Part shown: positions 33,501-45,900 of the stretch, in pieces
How positions within the stretch are numbered: the first letter of the stretch is position 1
Layout of the letters: each line of letters opens with the position of its first letter
Assembly: GCA_012845835.1 (NCBI GenBank)
Contig: JABAKD010000030.1
Span: 13,673,076-13,737,075 of the forward strand
DNA length: 64,000 bases
Source: Undaria pinnatifida
Taxonomy: Eukaryota; Sar; Phaeophyceae; Laminariales; Alariaceae
Direction: 5' to 3'
The notes under the pieces: model-generated
Databases searched by the model: none
What the model was told of the DNA's origin: nothing
Seen by the model: the letters and a program-made list of their open reading frames with translations, nothing else
Translations under genes and position numbers: made by a program

Positions 33501-35991
33501 GAAGCTCGTCCTGCTAAACCTTATCAATTTTTGAAACCGGTGTACCGCAAGTGGCAGCGACCGTCGAAGCTGTTTCCGAAGGGTGAGAGTTGCTTTATGT
33601 CGGTCCTTCGAGAGACCACCCGCGTGATTGTCATAGAGTACTTACGAGGGCTGGGACTATTCAGGAAACGAGGGATGTAACGTGGGAGGCGTTGCCGTCA
33701 CAACTCCCTCCACCGCAACCTCCGTTGCCGATAGAGATCGCGGAGGAGGGAGGAGAGGAAAGTGACAACGATGTAGAAGCCGAGGTATGGCCGCTTGTAG
33801 GGAGGGGGGTTGCCCACACACTGTTGCGAAATAACGCGGCAGTGGTCCCCTCTGGTGCAGCAACGAACGAGGTAGTGGTCCCCCCTGGTGAAGCAGTCGA
33901 TGTGGTTGAAAGTGTTGACGCAGAAAGTGTAGGTCGATCGCCGTTTGCCCCCTCTGTGCCATCTTCGCCCGTTCCCTCTGTGTCGTCTCCAGCACCTGAG
34001 TTCACCGATGGTGAGGGGCAGGGAGGGCAAGATGTGGGGGAACTAGAGTCGGTGGGTCCTGAAGAGCAGGATACAGAGTCTGTAGGGCCGGGAGGGCAGG
34101 AGGCAGAGGCAGAGGCATCTCCTCCAGTTGCTCGTCGTCCGCGGCATGTAGCTGAGCTAGCTGATTTCAACAACCCTGCGCGTGAGAATGATGAAGTAAG
34201 AGAAGGTAGAACTCGCGCGCAAACCCGTGCAGTTAACCAGTAGAATGTATCTGGCCTTGTGGCCACTCTAGGGCCCGTCTGCGCAACAGAGATAATATAT
34301 GCGCTGTTGGCGGAGCAGAGATCAGGTGACGCAGTGGAATTGCCGAAAGAACTAGTGCAGGACGTAGAGTCTGAGCCTGATAGCTATCAAGAAGCCCGGC
34401 AATCGAAGTACGCCACGATTTGGGATGGAGCTATGTCTGCAGAAGTTGAAGGCTTGATAAGGGCAGGAACGTTCACGTTAGCGGTAAAGATCCCAATAGG
34501 CTGTAACGTGATAGATGCTAGATGGGTTTTCAAATGGAAAGCAGACGAAACAGGAAAGATAGTGAAGGCCAAGGCTAGGCTTGTCGCGAAGGGCTTCAGG
34601 CAGAAGTATGGTGTAAACTATCTTGAGACTTTCTCGCCTACTGCAAATCCTGCATCAATTCGATTGTTGGTAGCATTGGCGTGCAAGTATGATTTGGAAT
34701 TACTCCACTGGGACATTGAGCAGGCGTTTGTTCAGTCGAAGTTGGATCACGAGGTGTCCATGAAGTTGCCTCCTGGCTGTGGTTCGATGTCAGGAAAGGT
34801 TGTCCGTCTGAACAAGAGTTTGTACGGATTGAAGCAGGCATCTTGAACATTTTACAAGAGACTAGTATCGGATCTAAAGAGGATTGGTTTCGAGCAGTCT
34901 CTGTGTGACCCCTGTGTGCTGCGTTTCATGATGGGAGACGAGGTGATAGGGATGGTCGCGATTCACGTGGATGACATTCTGTATGCAGGAACTAAGAGTC
35001 TTGCCAAGGTGGTTGTAGAAGCTCTAGGCGATTCTCTTCCTACGAAGAATTTGGGTGAGGTCAAGTTCTTTCTTGGTTGCGCATTTATTCGCGACCGCGA
35101 GGCTGGCACGATTGAGATTTCTCAGGAGAGTTACATCAGGAGTGTGCTTGAGAGATTCAAAATTTGTCGCACCAGCCCGATCCCTGCTTCCCCTGCTAAC
35201 GATAACAGGTCCGTGATGGAGGATGAGGAGGCAGGAGATGTGCCGTTCCGAGAGGTGGTGGGGTGCCTGATGTGGGTCGCCAATGGGACGAGGCCCGACA
35301 TCTCGAATGCTGTGTGGGCGGTGGCGAGGCACTCTCATGAGCCAAAGAAGAGAGACTGGAAGGCAGCTCAAAAGATTCTGAACTATCTTCTGGAAACGGC
35401 ACATCTAACTCTGAAGTACAAGAGAGACAGTACGGTTGATGACGTAGGCACGTTGGTGTACGTAGATGCAGACTTTGCCAGCAAGGCCACTGATCGCAGA
35501 TCAGTTTCGGGAGCACTAGTTATTGTGGCTGCCTGCCTTGTAGCTTGGCTTTCTTGGACGCAGAAATGCGTTTCGCAGTCGACTTCTGAGGCAAAGTATC
35601 TTGCGATGGGCGATGGTGTGAAGGAGTCTCTGTTTGTAAACGGAATGCTTCAGTTCTTGAGGCCTAGTGTGGAGCCTCGTAAAATTGACGTCCTTGAGGA
35701 CAACGAGGGAGCGATTGCGCTTGCAGAGAATCCGCTTAGCTCGAGCAGGAGTAAGCACATCGACGTAAGGCACCACTTTCTTAGAAATCTGACCGAGGAG
35801 GGTGTGATCGAGATCACGCATGTTCCCAGCGAAAAACAACATGCGGACATCCTCACGAAGGCTCTGCCGAGAAGTATTGTTGAACTTCACCGTGACTTTG
35901 CATTGGGCTCTAGGAAGTAGGAGTCTGAATTATTTTTGTTTGTCATACTGCATGTTGTGGGTCTGGTAGATACAACAGCCCCTAGGGAGGG

Positions 35992-36503
35992 TGTTGGTGA
36001 TAGCGGCAGTGTGTATCGGCCGAGCTGCTGTAGATCATCTGATTGGATAGTTTGAATATTGAATTGTCAGTTGTAGTAAGTTGATGCTGGATATTCTGGG
36101 AATATTCTTTGTGGTACTTCGGTAGGTTGTACACAAGTACGAGCTATACAATGGACCGTAGGTGTGTGTGTCGGTACATTGGTATGTGGTACATTGGACA
36201 CTTATCCAGTAGGAAGGTTCAGGCATTGTTGCTGTAGGTCTGACTATCAGGCTATTGTCATGTTAGGGGTATTGTTTGTGGTACGGGCAACAACCCGAGG
36301 GTTTTGTGGCACGTCTGAAAGTACATTAGGCCGTGTTCTGCGTTATGCGTGATCGGGTAGTTGCATAGCGTGATCCTGAGGGTGAGGTTGTGCGCGCCCA
36401 CGAGCGCCCTCACCCTGCTCACTCCACCTTGCCTACCTGTCTCAGAAGAGCAATTGCTCAATAATACAACATCTTTTCCCCAGAAGCCACGAGTTTACCA
36501 ACA
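35992..36503 (+). repeat. Copia 3' LTR
   Basis: Starts TGTTGGTGATAGCGGCAG and ends CCAACA. Preceded by a purine tract, followed by the satellite unit. Confidence 0.9.
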
Positions 36504-36840
36504 AGTCCTCCCACCCATACACTTCCAAACAAGCATCGAACGACAACCCGCTATCCATATAAATGGCTGGTTTGTAACTGTTGCGTGTATGTTTCAACGC
36601 GCAGAAAGCTGTGCGGTATTGCCGCTTAATGCTATATCGGTTGTGGCAGGGAAAGATTCCCCGTCGTCTTGCTCTCTCTGTGGCCCTGCCCTCTTAACTT
36701 CTCTCCCAAACGCACTACTGCTCCCACCCCTAACCCAACCGCAAGGGCCAAGTCCTCCCCCCCATACACTTCTGAGAAGGCATCGATCGACAACCCGCTG
36801 TCCATATTATTAATGGCTGGTTTGTAACTGCTACATTTAT
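36504..36840. repeat. Satellite units (about 245 bp) right of the Copia element
   Basis: One full unit (CATACACTTCCAAACAAGC to CGCAAGGGCCAAGTCC) and the start of a third (CATACACTTCTGAGAAGG to GGCTGGTTTGTAACTGC). They continue the array interrupted by the Copia insertion. Confidence 0.8.
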
Positions 36841-37299
36841 TCTTATTATTTTTGCCCTCCGACAATGTAGCGTAGATGCCGTTCCTATGTAAATCGAATA
36901 CCCTTCCATACAGCAGCAGTAGTACCTAATATGAAGCCGAATGATCGCACCATAATGCAGTGGTATATATTCCGTCAGCCATTTGCCCATTTCCTTCCCC
37001 TACATCTTCTCCTTCTATCTACTGTTTCCTTCCCCTATATATCTTTTAGCTGAGAGTCAACCTTAATCCTCATCAACATTATTACCACCCCAGGCCAGTG
37101 GCCGTAGTCCTCCCGCTTCTTCTTTCTGTCCCCTCGCGGCCTGGCAGTCCGTCAGAGATAACCTATCTATATCGATGAACTCAGCGCGAAATCGCGACCT
37201 GAGTGGTCACAGAGATCATTTGGAATAAGCGCGCCTTGCACACGCCTTTCCGCGCTAGGGACGATGCGTCCGCCCCTCCAACGATGCTTGCCGCCACCT
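36841..37299. other. Gene-free spacer before the LINE
   Basis: I see no coding exon or repeat that I can place. The right part may be the 3' untranslated tail of the minus-strand LINE. Confidence 0.4.
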
Positions 37300-39560
37300 G
37301 ATCGATCAGGTCGCTGCCTTCTTTACCGAGCGCCCAAAGCTTTCCACTGCGAGGGTGGCGAGTTTGTAGCTGCGCTCGTCGAAGGAAACCTGTCCCAGAC
37401 GAGTGTAGTGGTTGCGCTTGCGCGCCTCGGAAGTGGAAGCCGCTGATCCGTTTCGATCCGCGCTGCCTGCCCGCATGTGGACCCCCTCTTGTGGGTCCGC
37501 ATACGTGACGTCGAGGAGTATCGATTTGTCGCGATACTCCGATGCCGTGGCATCTCGTAGTCCACCCGCCTCAATCACGATGTCCATTCGCAAATCCCTG
37601 TCTGCGTGGAACGGGGCTCCGCTTTCCACCTGGTGGCGGATGGACATTCTCTCAAGGGTGCGAGAGAGCGCGTGCGCAAGGGGTTGGTGCTGGTTCACTT
37701 GCCCGCCCGATCGGTGGCACAATCATGCATGCCGCGTATTAATCTCCGCTTCACCGCAGCATGGGCACCTTGCCGCCAGGAATTCCTCTATCCCCAGAAA
37801 CCTCTTCCCCGCAGTCACGAACTCTGATGCAGGGATGGTTCTAGCTGAGTCTACAGGCCTCGCCCTTAGGAAGGCGGTAACCCCTGATCCCGATTGACTC
37901 TGCTGCCGGGCCTTGGGCAAGTCTTGCGTCTCCTTCTCGCCTTGAGAGTCGCCTGTGTCTCGCTAGGGCCTCGTCTTGGGGAGCGAAGAGACGTACCTCT
38001 CATAACGTACTCGGTTTACCTGTTTACCCAGTCTATGCTGCGCTTTGCTGGAGTTGATTGTTTCGGCGTCGTGTGCAGGTAACACGTCTGCAACTGATTG
38101 CCTCGAGGGACCTTGCTCTCCTGCTCTAAAGGCTCTGTCCCGCCAGCTTTCTGGCACGATGTTCGCCATGGCCTCCTCTGCAGGTCCCTGACGCTGTTCC
38201 AGATAAAATCGCCGCACGAGGTCAGAATCAGGCAGTTCCCTCCGGACTTTGTTCCCTATTGCGCCGGACAGATCAGCAAGCACCTCTGGCACCGTCACCA
38301 CCAAGCTCCCAACGGATGCTGACATCCTCCGGGCTTCAGCCGACGACAGCCCAAACCCTCCGGCCCCCGTGGACAGGCTCGCCCGCGCCTGTTGATGGGG
38401 TTGCAGGGTCATTGTGTTTGTCGGGCACCCGTCCGCGAAGAACGACGATTCTTCTGCTGCCCCCGGGAGATCGAGCAGGTTCTCCAGCATCCACAAGGCG
38501 TTGCCACCTGCTTTTTTGCATGCAGCCAGCGATAGTTCTGGGTCCATCACGCGTTCAAGGTAGGAGGTCCGTTGAACCATAGAGCCGGTGGCAATCAGGT
38601 TGGCTGATTGCTTGTCCGGCATGCGCGACAACATCCGCGCGAGTTGCTCCGCTCCCCCGTTTCGGACTATCTTCATTGCGCTCTCCCTCGCGTAGTCATC
38701 TGTGCTTATGGGCACCCCCACCACCTTATAACCCCGCCACGTTCGGCGATGCTGACGCCAATGCCTTCAAGAAGGGCGATTTGTTCTGGCGTAGGTACGT
38801 GCCCCTTCGGGGGCAGGGCAACCGTTTTGCCCGGGTTGATCGCAATTCCGATGTTGGACAGCTCACGCTGGAGGACAACTTCCACAGTATCGGGTGTGAT
38901 CTCCATCATTCCGATGCTAATGTCATCTAGGTAGGCGAATGCCTCTACACCTCTTGGCTCAAACTCCGCCCGTGTCCGCTTCAGCACCGGCAGGAGCGGC
39001 ATGCAGAACAACGCCGGCCCCATGGCATCCCCATGTTGCACCCCGCTGGAGCAGTCGATCTTCCGTCTTTCTCCAGATTCCATCTAAAGAACACGGACGC
39101 AAACATCTCACAGTAACATTTGGACACCAGCGGTGTAAGCGCCGGCACGCAAGTGGCTGCCTCCGCCAACATAGCAGTCCGCTTCAATGTGTTGAATGCG
39201 TTGGAGCAATCATTGAGGATCAGCCAGCTTTTTGCCTCGTGGTGTACTCTTGCGCGCAGCGCTACCTGTTCCACCCCGCCTCGTACTCCGACTCCAAACT
39301 GTCTCGCTTCGTGGTTGGCCTCCTCCAGCCGTGGTCGCCACTGCCGCATGGTTCCGGCCGCTATAAGCCGCCTCCACGTCATCCCCACGCACACGGGACG
39401 GCATTTTGCACCCAGGGCAGTGAGGTTGGATTGCAAGAAAGGCTGCCAGAATTCAGGCGGGGAGGCGTTTGAATCATCGATAATTCTTCTCCAGAAGGCT
39501 TCAATGCCAGCTCCGAATTTTTCGCGCCCAAAACCAGTCCTGATTATTGACATATTAGAG
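37300..39560 (-). mobile_element. Non-LTR retrotransposon (LINE), defective
   Basis: Reading leftwards, the order is: RT fingers (RPVCVGMTWRRLIA, near 39.39 kb), palm A block LILNDCSNAFNTLKR (about 39.22 kb), GVQHGDAMGPALF (about 39.04 kb), catalytic FAYLDDISIG (about 38.93 kb), thumb and post-RT region with GAGGFGLSSAEARRMS (about 38.35 kb), a zinc-finger-like CPCCGEAEINTRHA...LCHRSG (about 37.75 kb), and a nuclease-like tail with MDIVI and ILLDVTYADP (37.4-37.6 kb). Zinc finger plus a DVTxxxP block after the RT resembles LINEs with a restriction-like endonuclease (R2 or Utopia type) more than APE-type L1; the clade is inference. The frame changes at least twice between 39.08 and 38.71 kb, and stops occur near 37.96 and 37.72 kb. 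The latter replaces an expected residue in HA-x-LCHRSG. It is therefore inactive. Confidence 0.85.
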
Positions 39561-40584
39561 AGTTTCGGGAAAAAAAATGGAAAACGAAGTGAAAATGCTC
39601 ATGAGGCATTGAAGGGGCGGTTGCTCATGGTCGGGGCGTGCTTCCAGGATGTTTAATTTGAAAGTATGAAAAACAAAAATGCTCAGGGGTTCTTCGCCGT
39701 GCTCTATCTATAGTCTACAGAGAGCTCGAACGTAAGACCTGCGCTTGATATGCAACGAGCTTCGAGCTTCCTGCCGGTCTACCACACACGGCGCTCCACT
39801 ACCTTTCGCCGCGAACTGCCCCCTCCGCCTCTCTAACCCAATGTCACAATGGCCAGGTGTCGTCGCCGTCCTCCTTGCCGTCACCCAACTCGAGGATGCG
39901 TTGCTTGCTTAGCTATTTGCGTTGCGTTGCGAAGGGAACACAACAACAACAGCATCCACTTCCCCTCCTCTCATCATGCAGCCTGCCTAGATTGAACCTG
40001 TGCGCTGCTTAAGCCGCCACAGCAGTATCACCAAGCGACGATGGTTGGAGAAGCTGACAGGCTCTGATACTCTACGCTTTGGCAGCGAGTGGGCGTCCAC
40101 CCCGGCAACCTTCCTCGCCGTGACCAAGCTTGAGAGGCTGCATGCCATACCTGTTTCTCTCGTACTCGTACGAGTCTAAAAAGTATCTGCCTGCTGGGAT
40201 TGATCGTGAAACACTGCTACATCTGATTTCGTCCCCAAAGCGTCACGAAATCAGTTCTGCTTCGAGGAGATGGCGAGCCCTGCCATGCTTCGCATTGGCG
40301 GCGCATCAGCGTTCGTTTTTGTAGTGGTGGTGCAGGCAACCTTATACGGTGTGTGATCTGTTCCCTGACCATAGCCGATTGCAGTTTGTTGCTCAGGGTT
40401 GGGAGCAATTTTTGAAGCCTTCCTCATGATCAAGCAGGTTGCTCAGGTGTTTTTTGAGCCGTTAACGCCATTTATGCGACTAAACTTTGACAAACCCTGA
40501 GCAACGGTACCCCTGACCATTTCATTTTTCACTTTTTCTTTTTCCGAAACTCACTATTCAAGCTCGTCGCATTGTTGTTGTTGG
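39561..40584. other. Spacer between LINE and inverted-repeat/GTT block
   Basis: No recognisable exon. It may include the degenerate 5' region of the LINE. Two similar segments near 39860 and 40110 (CGTCCTCCTTGCCGTCACC / CCTTCCTCGCCGTGACC) suggest an old duplication. Confidence 0.4.
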
Positions 40585-40636
40585 AACTGATCGCTGCGAT
40601 ACTGATAGTATAAATTCAAGCTCGTCGCATTGTTGC
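40585..40636 (+). repeat. Left arm of a long inverted repeat around the Gypsy element
   Basis: AACTGATCGCTGCGATACTG and the following 32 bases are the near-exact reverse complement of 47123-47175. The arms are 6.5 kb apart and enclose GTT arrays plus the Gypsy element. They could be the ends of a MITE into which the Gypsy element jumped. Confidence 0.75.
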
Positions 40637-40973
<337 letters not shown>

Positions 40974-41708
40974 TGTTAAGATACGGCCTCGAAAGGCCTG
41001 TAACAATGGGAATCACATGCTTTGCTATTCCCATTGGCCTGTAATTATCCGTATTGAGATAATTGTGAGGAAGTAGACTATAAATGTTGCACAACCAATG
41101 CTACTCGAGTTGTTTCCTTCTAAACTCGTTCTTTCACCACATTCTCCCCCACTAAGCCTGACATATTTCCCAGATTATGTCAGGAACCCCGATGAGATAC
41201 CCAGTCTCCAATGCGACTTTTTCGGTAATATTGGAGTGACTTGCAACGATCCTATACATTGCTCTCATCGTTGTTTTCAAGTGGCTGAGTTTTACAGGTT
41301 CTTGAACTTGAGAAAATCCTTTTTTTTCTGTTTTTCTGGGAAAGACGGTGAGAATCGAACCAGCGACCTCACTGTTCATAATCTCACATCCTGTCTGCGA
41401 CGCCATTGTGAGGAAGTAGACTATAAATGTTGCGCAACAAATGCTACTCGAGTTATTTCCTTCTAAACTCGTTTTTCCACCACATAATTTGGAGGGGTTT
41501 CGTATGATAAGGTTGGCGTTTTATGTTCGGGATAGTCAGGAAATAGATCGGAGACACGTGCCTCTGTTCTCAGAAGCCATCCGGGGCTCTGGTGGAATCG
41601 AATAAAGCTACGTCTCTGCGAAGGCTAAGAAAATGAGTATTCTCCGAGGACCTGCTCAATTGGCAGACCTGCAGGGGACACTTTGTGTCCCCGCCCAATA
41701 CTCTTACA
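40974..41708 (+). repeat. Gypsy 5' LTR interrupted by a TRIM
   Basis: LTR segments 40974-41063 and 41485-41708 flank the TRIM. They pair with 46673-46911, which lacks the TRIM and so shows the empty site. Confidence 0.8.
41064..41484 (-). mobile_element. TRIM (miniature LTR element), looks structurally whole
   Basis: 421 bp. Direct terminal repeats 41064-41141 and 41407-41484 are 78 bp each, TG...CA ended, about 94 percent identical. TAAT flanks both sides (41060-41063, 41485-41488), and the Gypsy 3' LTR shows the uninterrupted site. On the minus strand, a primer-binding-site-like TGGCGTCGCAGAC starts one base after the upstream repeat, and a purine tract GTGGGGGAGAATG lies directly before the downstream one. 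That fixes the orientation as minus. The 265-bp interior has a B-box-like GGTTCGATTC and an 84-codon open frame (41406-41152) with no known domain. It must depend on proteins from other elements. The TRIM class is established knowledge; this family is not one I recognise. Confidence 0.85.
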
Positions 41709-42775
41709 TTATATCGTCGTCTTCGACTTGACTTGCTATTGTGGCAGCGTTTCTCCAATCTCTCCGATAGTTGTTTTCGTAGCGATTTTTTTTTGCTTTT
41801 CTATCGAACCCAAAATCCCTGTTCCTTCACGGGTGGCTTCTCAATGGAGGGAGCGCCCTTCCTCCTCCAACGGCGACCACAACGGCAGTGAGATGGCAGG
41901 GGCCCCTCCTGTTTGTCGCCGGGCACGTACCACACGGACGACACCTTCTGACTACGTGCGGACGACACTGCTCTTCGAAACACACTTCTCGTCTCAGCTT
42001 TTATTCGCATCAGCTCCCCGCGGCACTTTCAATCGTTAGCAAAGCTATTCGCATCAGCGAGACCGGGTCGGCGCACCCGGCCTCCCCTAGTCGGTTCCTC
42101 ACCTGCACTGCGAATGCAAGGACCAAGAAATCTCGTCCGCGCCGCGGCCGGGCCGTTAACATCGGCCAGCGCTCGCAAAGCTTCCCCTTCGGAGTTTCCG
42201 ACTTATTTCTCGGGCGCGTTGGCAAACTAAAAGCCGTGAAGGTTTGGAGATAGCCTCTGGCGTCGGCCCTGACCTTGCGCTGTCAGAACACGGCCCCTGT
42301 TTCGTCGGGGGTTCTGTGACGCTGAACGACGTTTCGTTCTCTATGAAAATCGCGTATATCAGTCGAGCAACGCTCGACTCGGAGAGGCACTGGACTCCTT
42401 TAAATTTGGAGACCGGCAGCATTGTTTGGACTCCCAAACGCCTCCGAGGGTACTGTGGGAAACAGAGTTCCGCCTATCGTCCGGCCACAAGACACAGGAG
42501 AGCATTGGCAAAGTGGGGACCCTCAATGCACGAGTCCAGCGGTAGCTTGAGTTCGTCACCGCGTTAGATTGCACACTCGAGTACCGCAAAGGCAGCGCCA
42601 AACAGCATCACCAATTTTGTGGCCCGATTTCCAGAGCCTGCTATGGAGTACGACCGCAGTGGCTTCACAAACTTCAACGCCGTGAGGTTGACAAGCAACA
42701 ACCCCGTTGGAGATAGCGGTATCTACTTCCTACGGACTGGCGGGCTGCTCGCTCCCTCCTCGCCGATCCCAGGGG

Positions 42776-42902
42776 TCGGTTTGGGTGGACTCGCGCCCCA
42801 CACCGAAAGCACTGCTTTGGGTGGACTCGTACCCCTCGCCAAAAGCACTGTCTTGGGTGGGCTCGTGCCCCGCACTGAACATGCTGCCTTGGGTGGGCTC
42901 CC
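42776..42902 (+). repeat. 36-bp in-frame repeat, about 3.5 units
   Basis: CTTGGGTGGACTCGTGCCCC-type units encode LGGLVPxTExTA 12-residue repeats within the Gypsy internal region. Confidence 0.85.
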
Positions 42903-45900
42903 TCTCACCTCTGCCGCATTTCATGATTTTCGCACACACGAGCCACGTATAAGGATTGACGGCCTTTCTGCTCCCCCGGGGAGATTCGTCGCTCGTGTTT
43001 CTGCCTCCGTCGCCACTACCGCAGGCGTAACCGGCCGCGGGTCGATTTCGCCTGCCGCTGACACCGTTTTCACTTCGATTTTTGTCATACCCATCGAGGG
43101 CAGCACGGGCTCCGCGGAAGCCCTGGCTGCAGCCACGCCCATCGCACAGCCGACTCCTCTATCAAGGAGTTCTACACAGGAGACGGCCTCCACCGCAATT
43201 ACCGGTTCGACTGCGTCCGTCTCTGCCTTGCTTGGCACTCCAGCCCCTCCGTCGTCGACGACGCACCGACGAACAGCGACAGCAACGGGTAATGCACCCC
43301 CGCTGTAGATTATGGATTCGGGCCCGGCGGGGCCCCTCGGCCATTTTCCAGACGAGGTGCAACCCCGCCGCGAGTCCCAGGGCTGCGGCCGGCTCCGCCC
43401 ACGGCCGCGACCCCTGCTCTTTCTGACTCGCCGGTCCGCACGGTGCCACTACCGTCCAAACGTGACCACGCAGAACCTATGGGAACTCCTCTCTTACGGC
43501 TCACGCTTTATTCTGGTAACACGCCGACTGCACATACAAGATCGGACGCCCTCGGCGACGCTGCTGAAGTGCGATTCGCTGATTCCGTCGCGTGTTATTA
43601 GCATGCCGATTGGAAGCGAGAGCAGCACGCTGAGCTGATGTGCCACGCCATGATGCGTTACATCTCTATTGGCCGGCCATCGGTCCTGCCACCTTATTTG
43701 TTTTGGCGTGCTACCCCCCGCACACACGTCCATCCCTCTCAGACATTCAGGAGCTGGCGGATAAGGGTCGACTAGATACAACCGACGACGACATCGTCCT
43801 ACTCGTCCGTAACCCGACACTGCCACCGACAACATCTGACAAACCCAACTCTGTGGGGCGAGCTGCTTGCCTGATGAACGACGAGCCGGTTCGCATCTAC
43901 GCCCCGCTGCTCACGCGCCCTTTGATCGTGCAAGCTTGTCATTCGACGGCATGTTGCCAACTTGGCACCACGCGCACATTGCGCATGCTAGAGCGGTTTT
44001 ATTGGTGGATTGGCATGAACATGTGCACCCGGTGGTGGCTTCGCCACTGCTTGAAGTGCTAAGCGCGGAAAATCCCACGGCTGACTGTCCTCTGGCCAAT
44101 CATCTCAATGCCTCTACTGGAAGGTCTAGGTGTTGCCGTCAGTGTTGACTACTTGGGGCCCCGCCCGTTCACACAACGAGGCAACATCTACATCTTGCTG
44201 TTCACCGATCGCTTCAGCCGTCGGGCCGACATGTTCCCCGTCACTGCCGCTGAGTTCACCGCGGAGGTACAGCCAATATCTTGGTGAACCAATACATCCC
44301 CTTGTGGAGGTGCCCGCGCACCATACTCTCGGACAACGGCCTGCAGTTCTGCTCCAAGCTTTCACAAGCTGTATATCAGCTGTTGAGCGTGCGCAAGCTT
44401 GCTACAAGCTCCTATCATCCCAACTGTAACGGGGGCGTTGAGCGGGTGAACCACACTCTGGCCCAAATGCTGGCTATGGTCGTTTACGAGCGACAAGACG
44501 ATTGGGACTTGCATCTGCGTCATGTCCAATTCGCTTACAACAATTCCGTCAGCGCGGCGACGGGTCTGGCACCCAACGAGGTCCACATGGGCAGGCTCCC
44601 ACGTCTCCCGCTGACGGTTTTCGACCGCACTGGCGTCGTGGGACACCAGACTCTGGCCCGTGACCACCTGGTCTATTGCGACTTGGCCACCGATCGGCAA
44701 AAGCGCGCGTACGGCATTGTCCGCGCACACCACGCCCTCACTGTTTCTCGTGTTAACCGCAGAAACTCCGCCCTCGCCGACGCGCTGCGTCCAGCACCAA
44801 ACTTCGCTACGGGTGGTTGGGCATGGGTGTACAACTCTGCCTACACCATCGGCCATGGTGTGAAGGCGAACACCGACGCCAAGGTACTCAAGGCCAAGCT
44901 CGCGCTTAACTGGACGAGCCCGTACAAGATCCTGGCAGTCGGTCCCTGCTCCGCCGCCGAGACCCCAGACGGTTCGCCGCTCGGGAACAACCTCCTCTAT
45001 TTGGATCTCCCTTCCGACCTGCCCGATTCGGACGCTCGTCGGCGTGCGGCCATCGAGCGCTACAAATCTTGCGCCAACCCCCACGACAGCGGGGACATGC
45101 CCAAATACCCACAGGCGAGGCTGACGCAGTAGGTGCTCAACAATTTTTCCAAGAAGTCCCCGCCGTACCACGTCACTCAAGACGACGTTTCGACCCCTCC
45201 AACGGCTGGAGGTGGAGCAGATCACCGGTCATCAGTCGGTACGGGGGCGAGGTGGCGTCATCGCCATGCTATACAAGACGCATTGGGCGGGACTCGTTAA
45301 AGCTTCCTGGGAGCGGGAAATGGGCCTCAACCTCTCCCGCTCCCACGTCTTGCGTTATTAGGCCGGAACCCCGGACCAGCACCGCCAAACCAACCGCCTC
45401 TACCGCCGAATGCGGATCGGGGCGGCACAGCGCGAGCTCTCCCGCAACAACGGGGAACGTTTCCTAGCGCCGGGCTACGCTTGTGTTCCACGCGCCGATT
45501 GACTCCGTCGCTACCACGACACGGTACTTCCGAAGGACGCCCACTTTTGGTACAAGGGAGACGATGGGTTATGGTGGCTTGGAAAAATCAGCGCGAGCAC
45601 TACCAAGGACAAGGTATACCTGGTCCGCTTTCTGGAAGACCCGGGACCGATTAAACTTCCTCTTCCCCCGGCGCGCTACACGACTTCGACCGGAGCCGTA
45701 CGAGGCTTGGTGCCTGCAAGTTCACATCGCCAGTGCGTTTCCTCGAGGGATCCAACGTAACGTAGATTAATCTCGAGGTGTGGCCGTGGCCAGTTGACTT
45801 TCAAGCCGCCACCGCCCCTCGATAGTTCTCCATTTTGTTTGGGTTGTGAGGTTTGAGTCTTTGTCTTTGGGTTGTTTGTGGTCTGGTTTTGGGGTGGTTC

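Larger units (their letters stand above)
30086..36503 (+). mobile_element. Ty1/Copia LTR retrotransposon, nearly whole
   Basis: 6.4 kb with LTRs of about 512 bp (30086-30597, 35992-36503) that are about 99 percent identical, so insertion is recent. The flanks AATCC/AGTCC look like a near-perfect 5-bp duplication. Parts in Copia order: gag-like region from 30687; CCHC knuckle CFKCGEVGHVKKDC near 31.99 kb; protease WYADTGT near 32.39 kb; pre-integrase zinc segment near 32.8-32.95 kb; integrase core with VKDDFTRRAW and RSDNGGEFF at 33.05-33.7 kb; reverse transcriptase at 34.4-35.2 kb with HVDDIL; RNase H at 35.45-35.9 kb with YVDADFASK and STSEAKYLA. A purine-rich AGGGAGGG tract precedes the 3' LTR. 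The coding region carries about three interruptions, so this copy looks defective. Confidence 0.95.
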
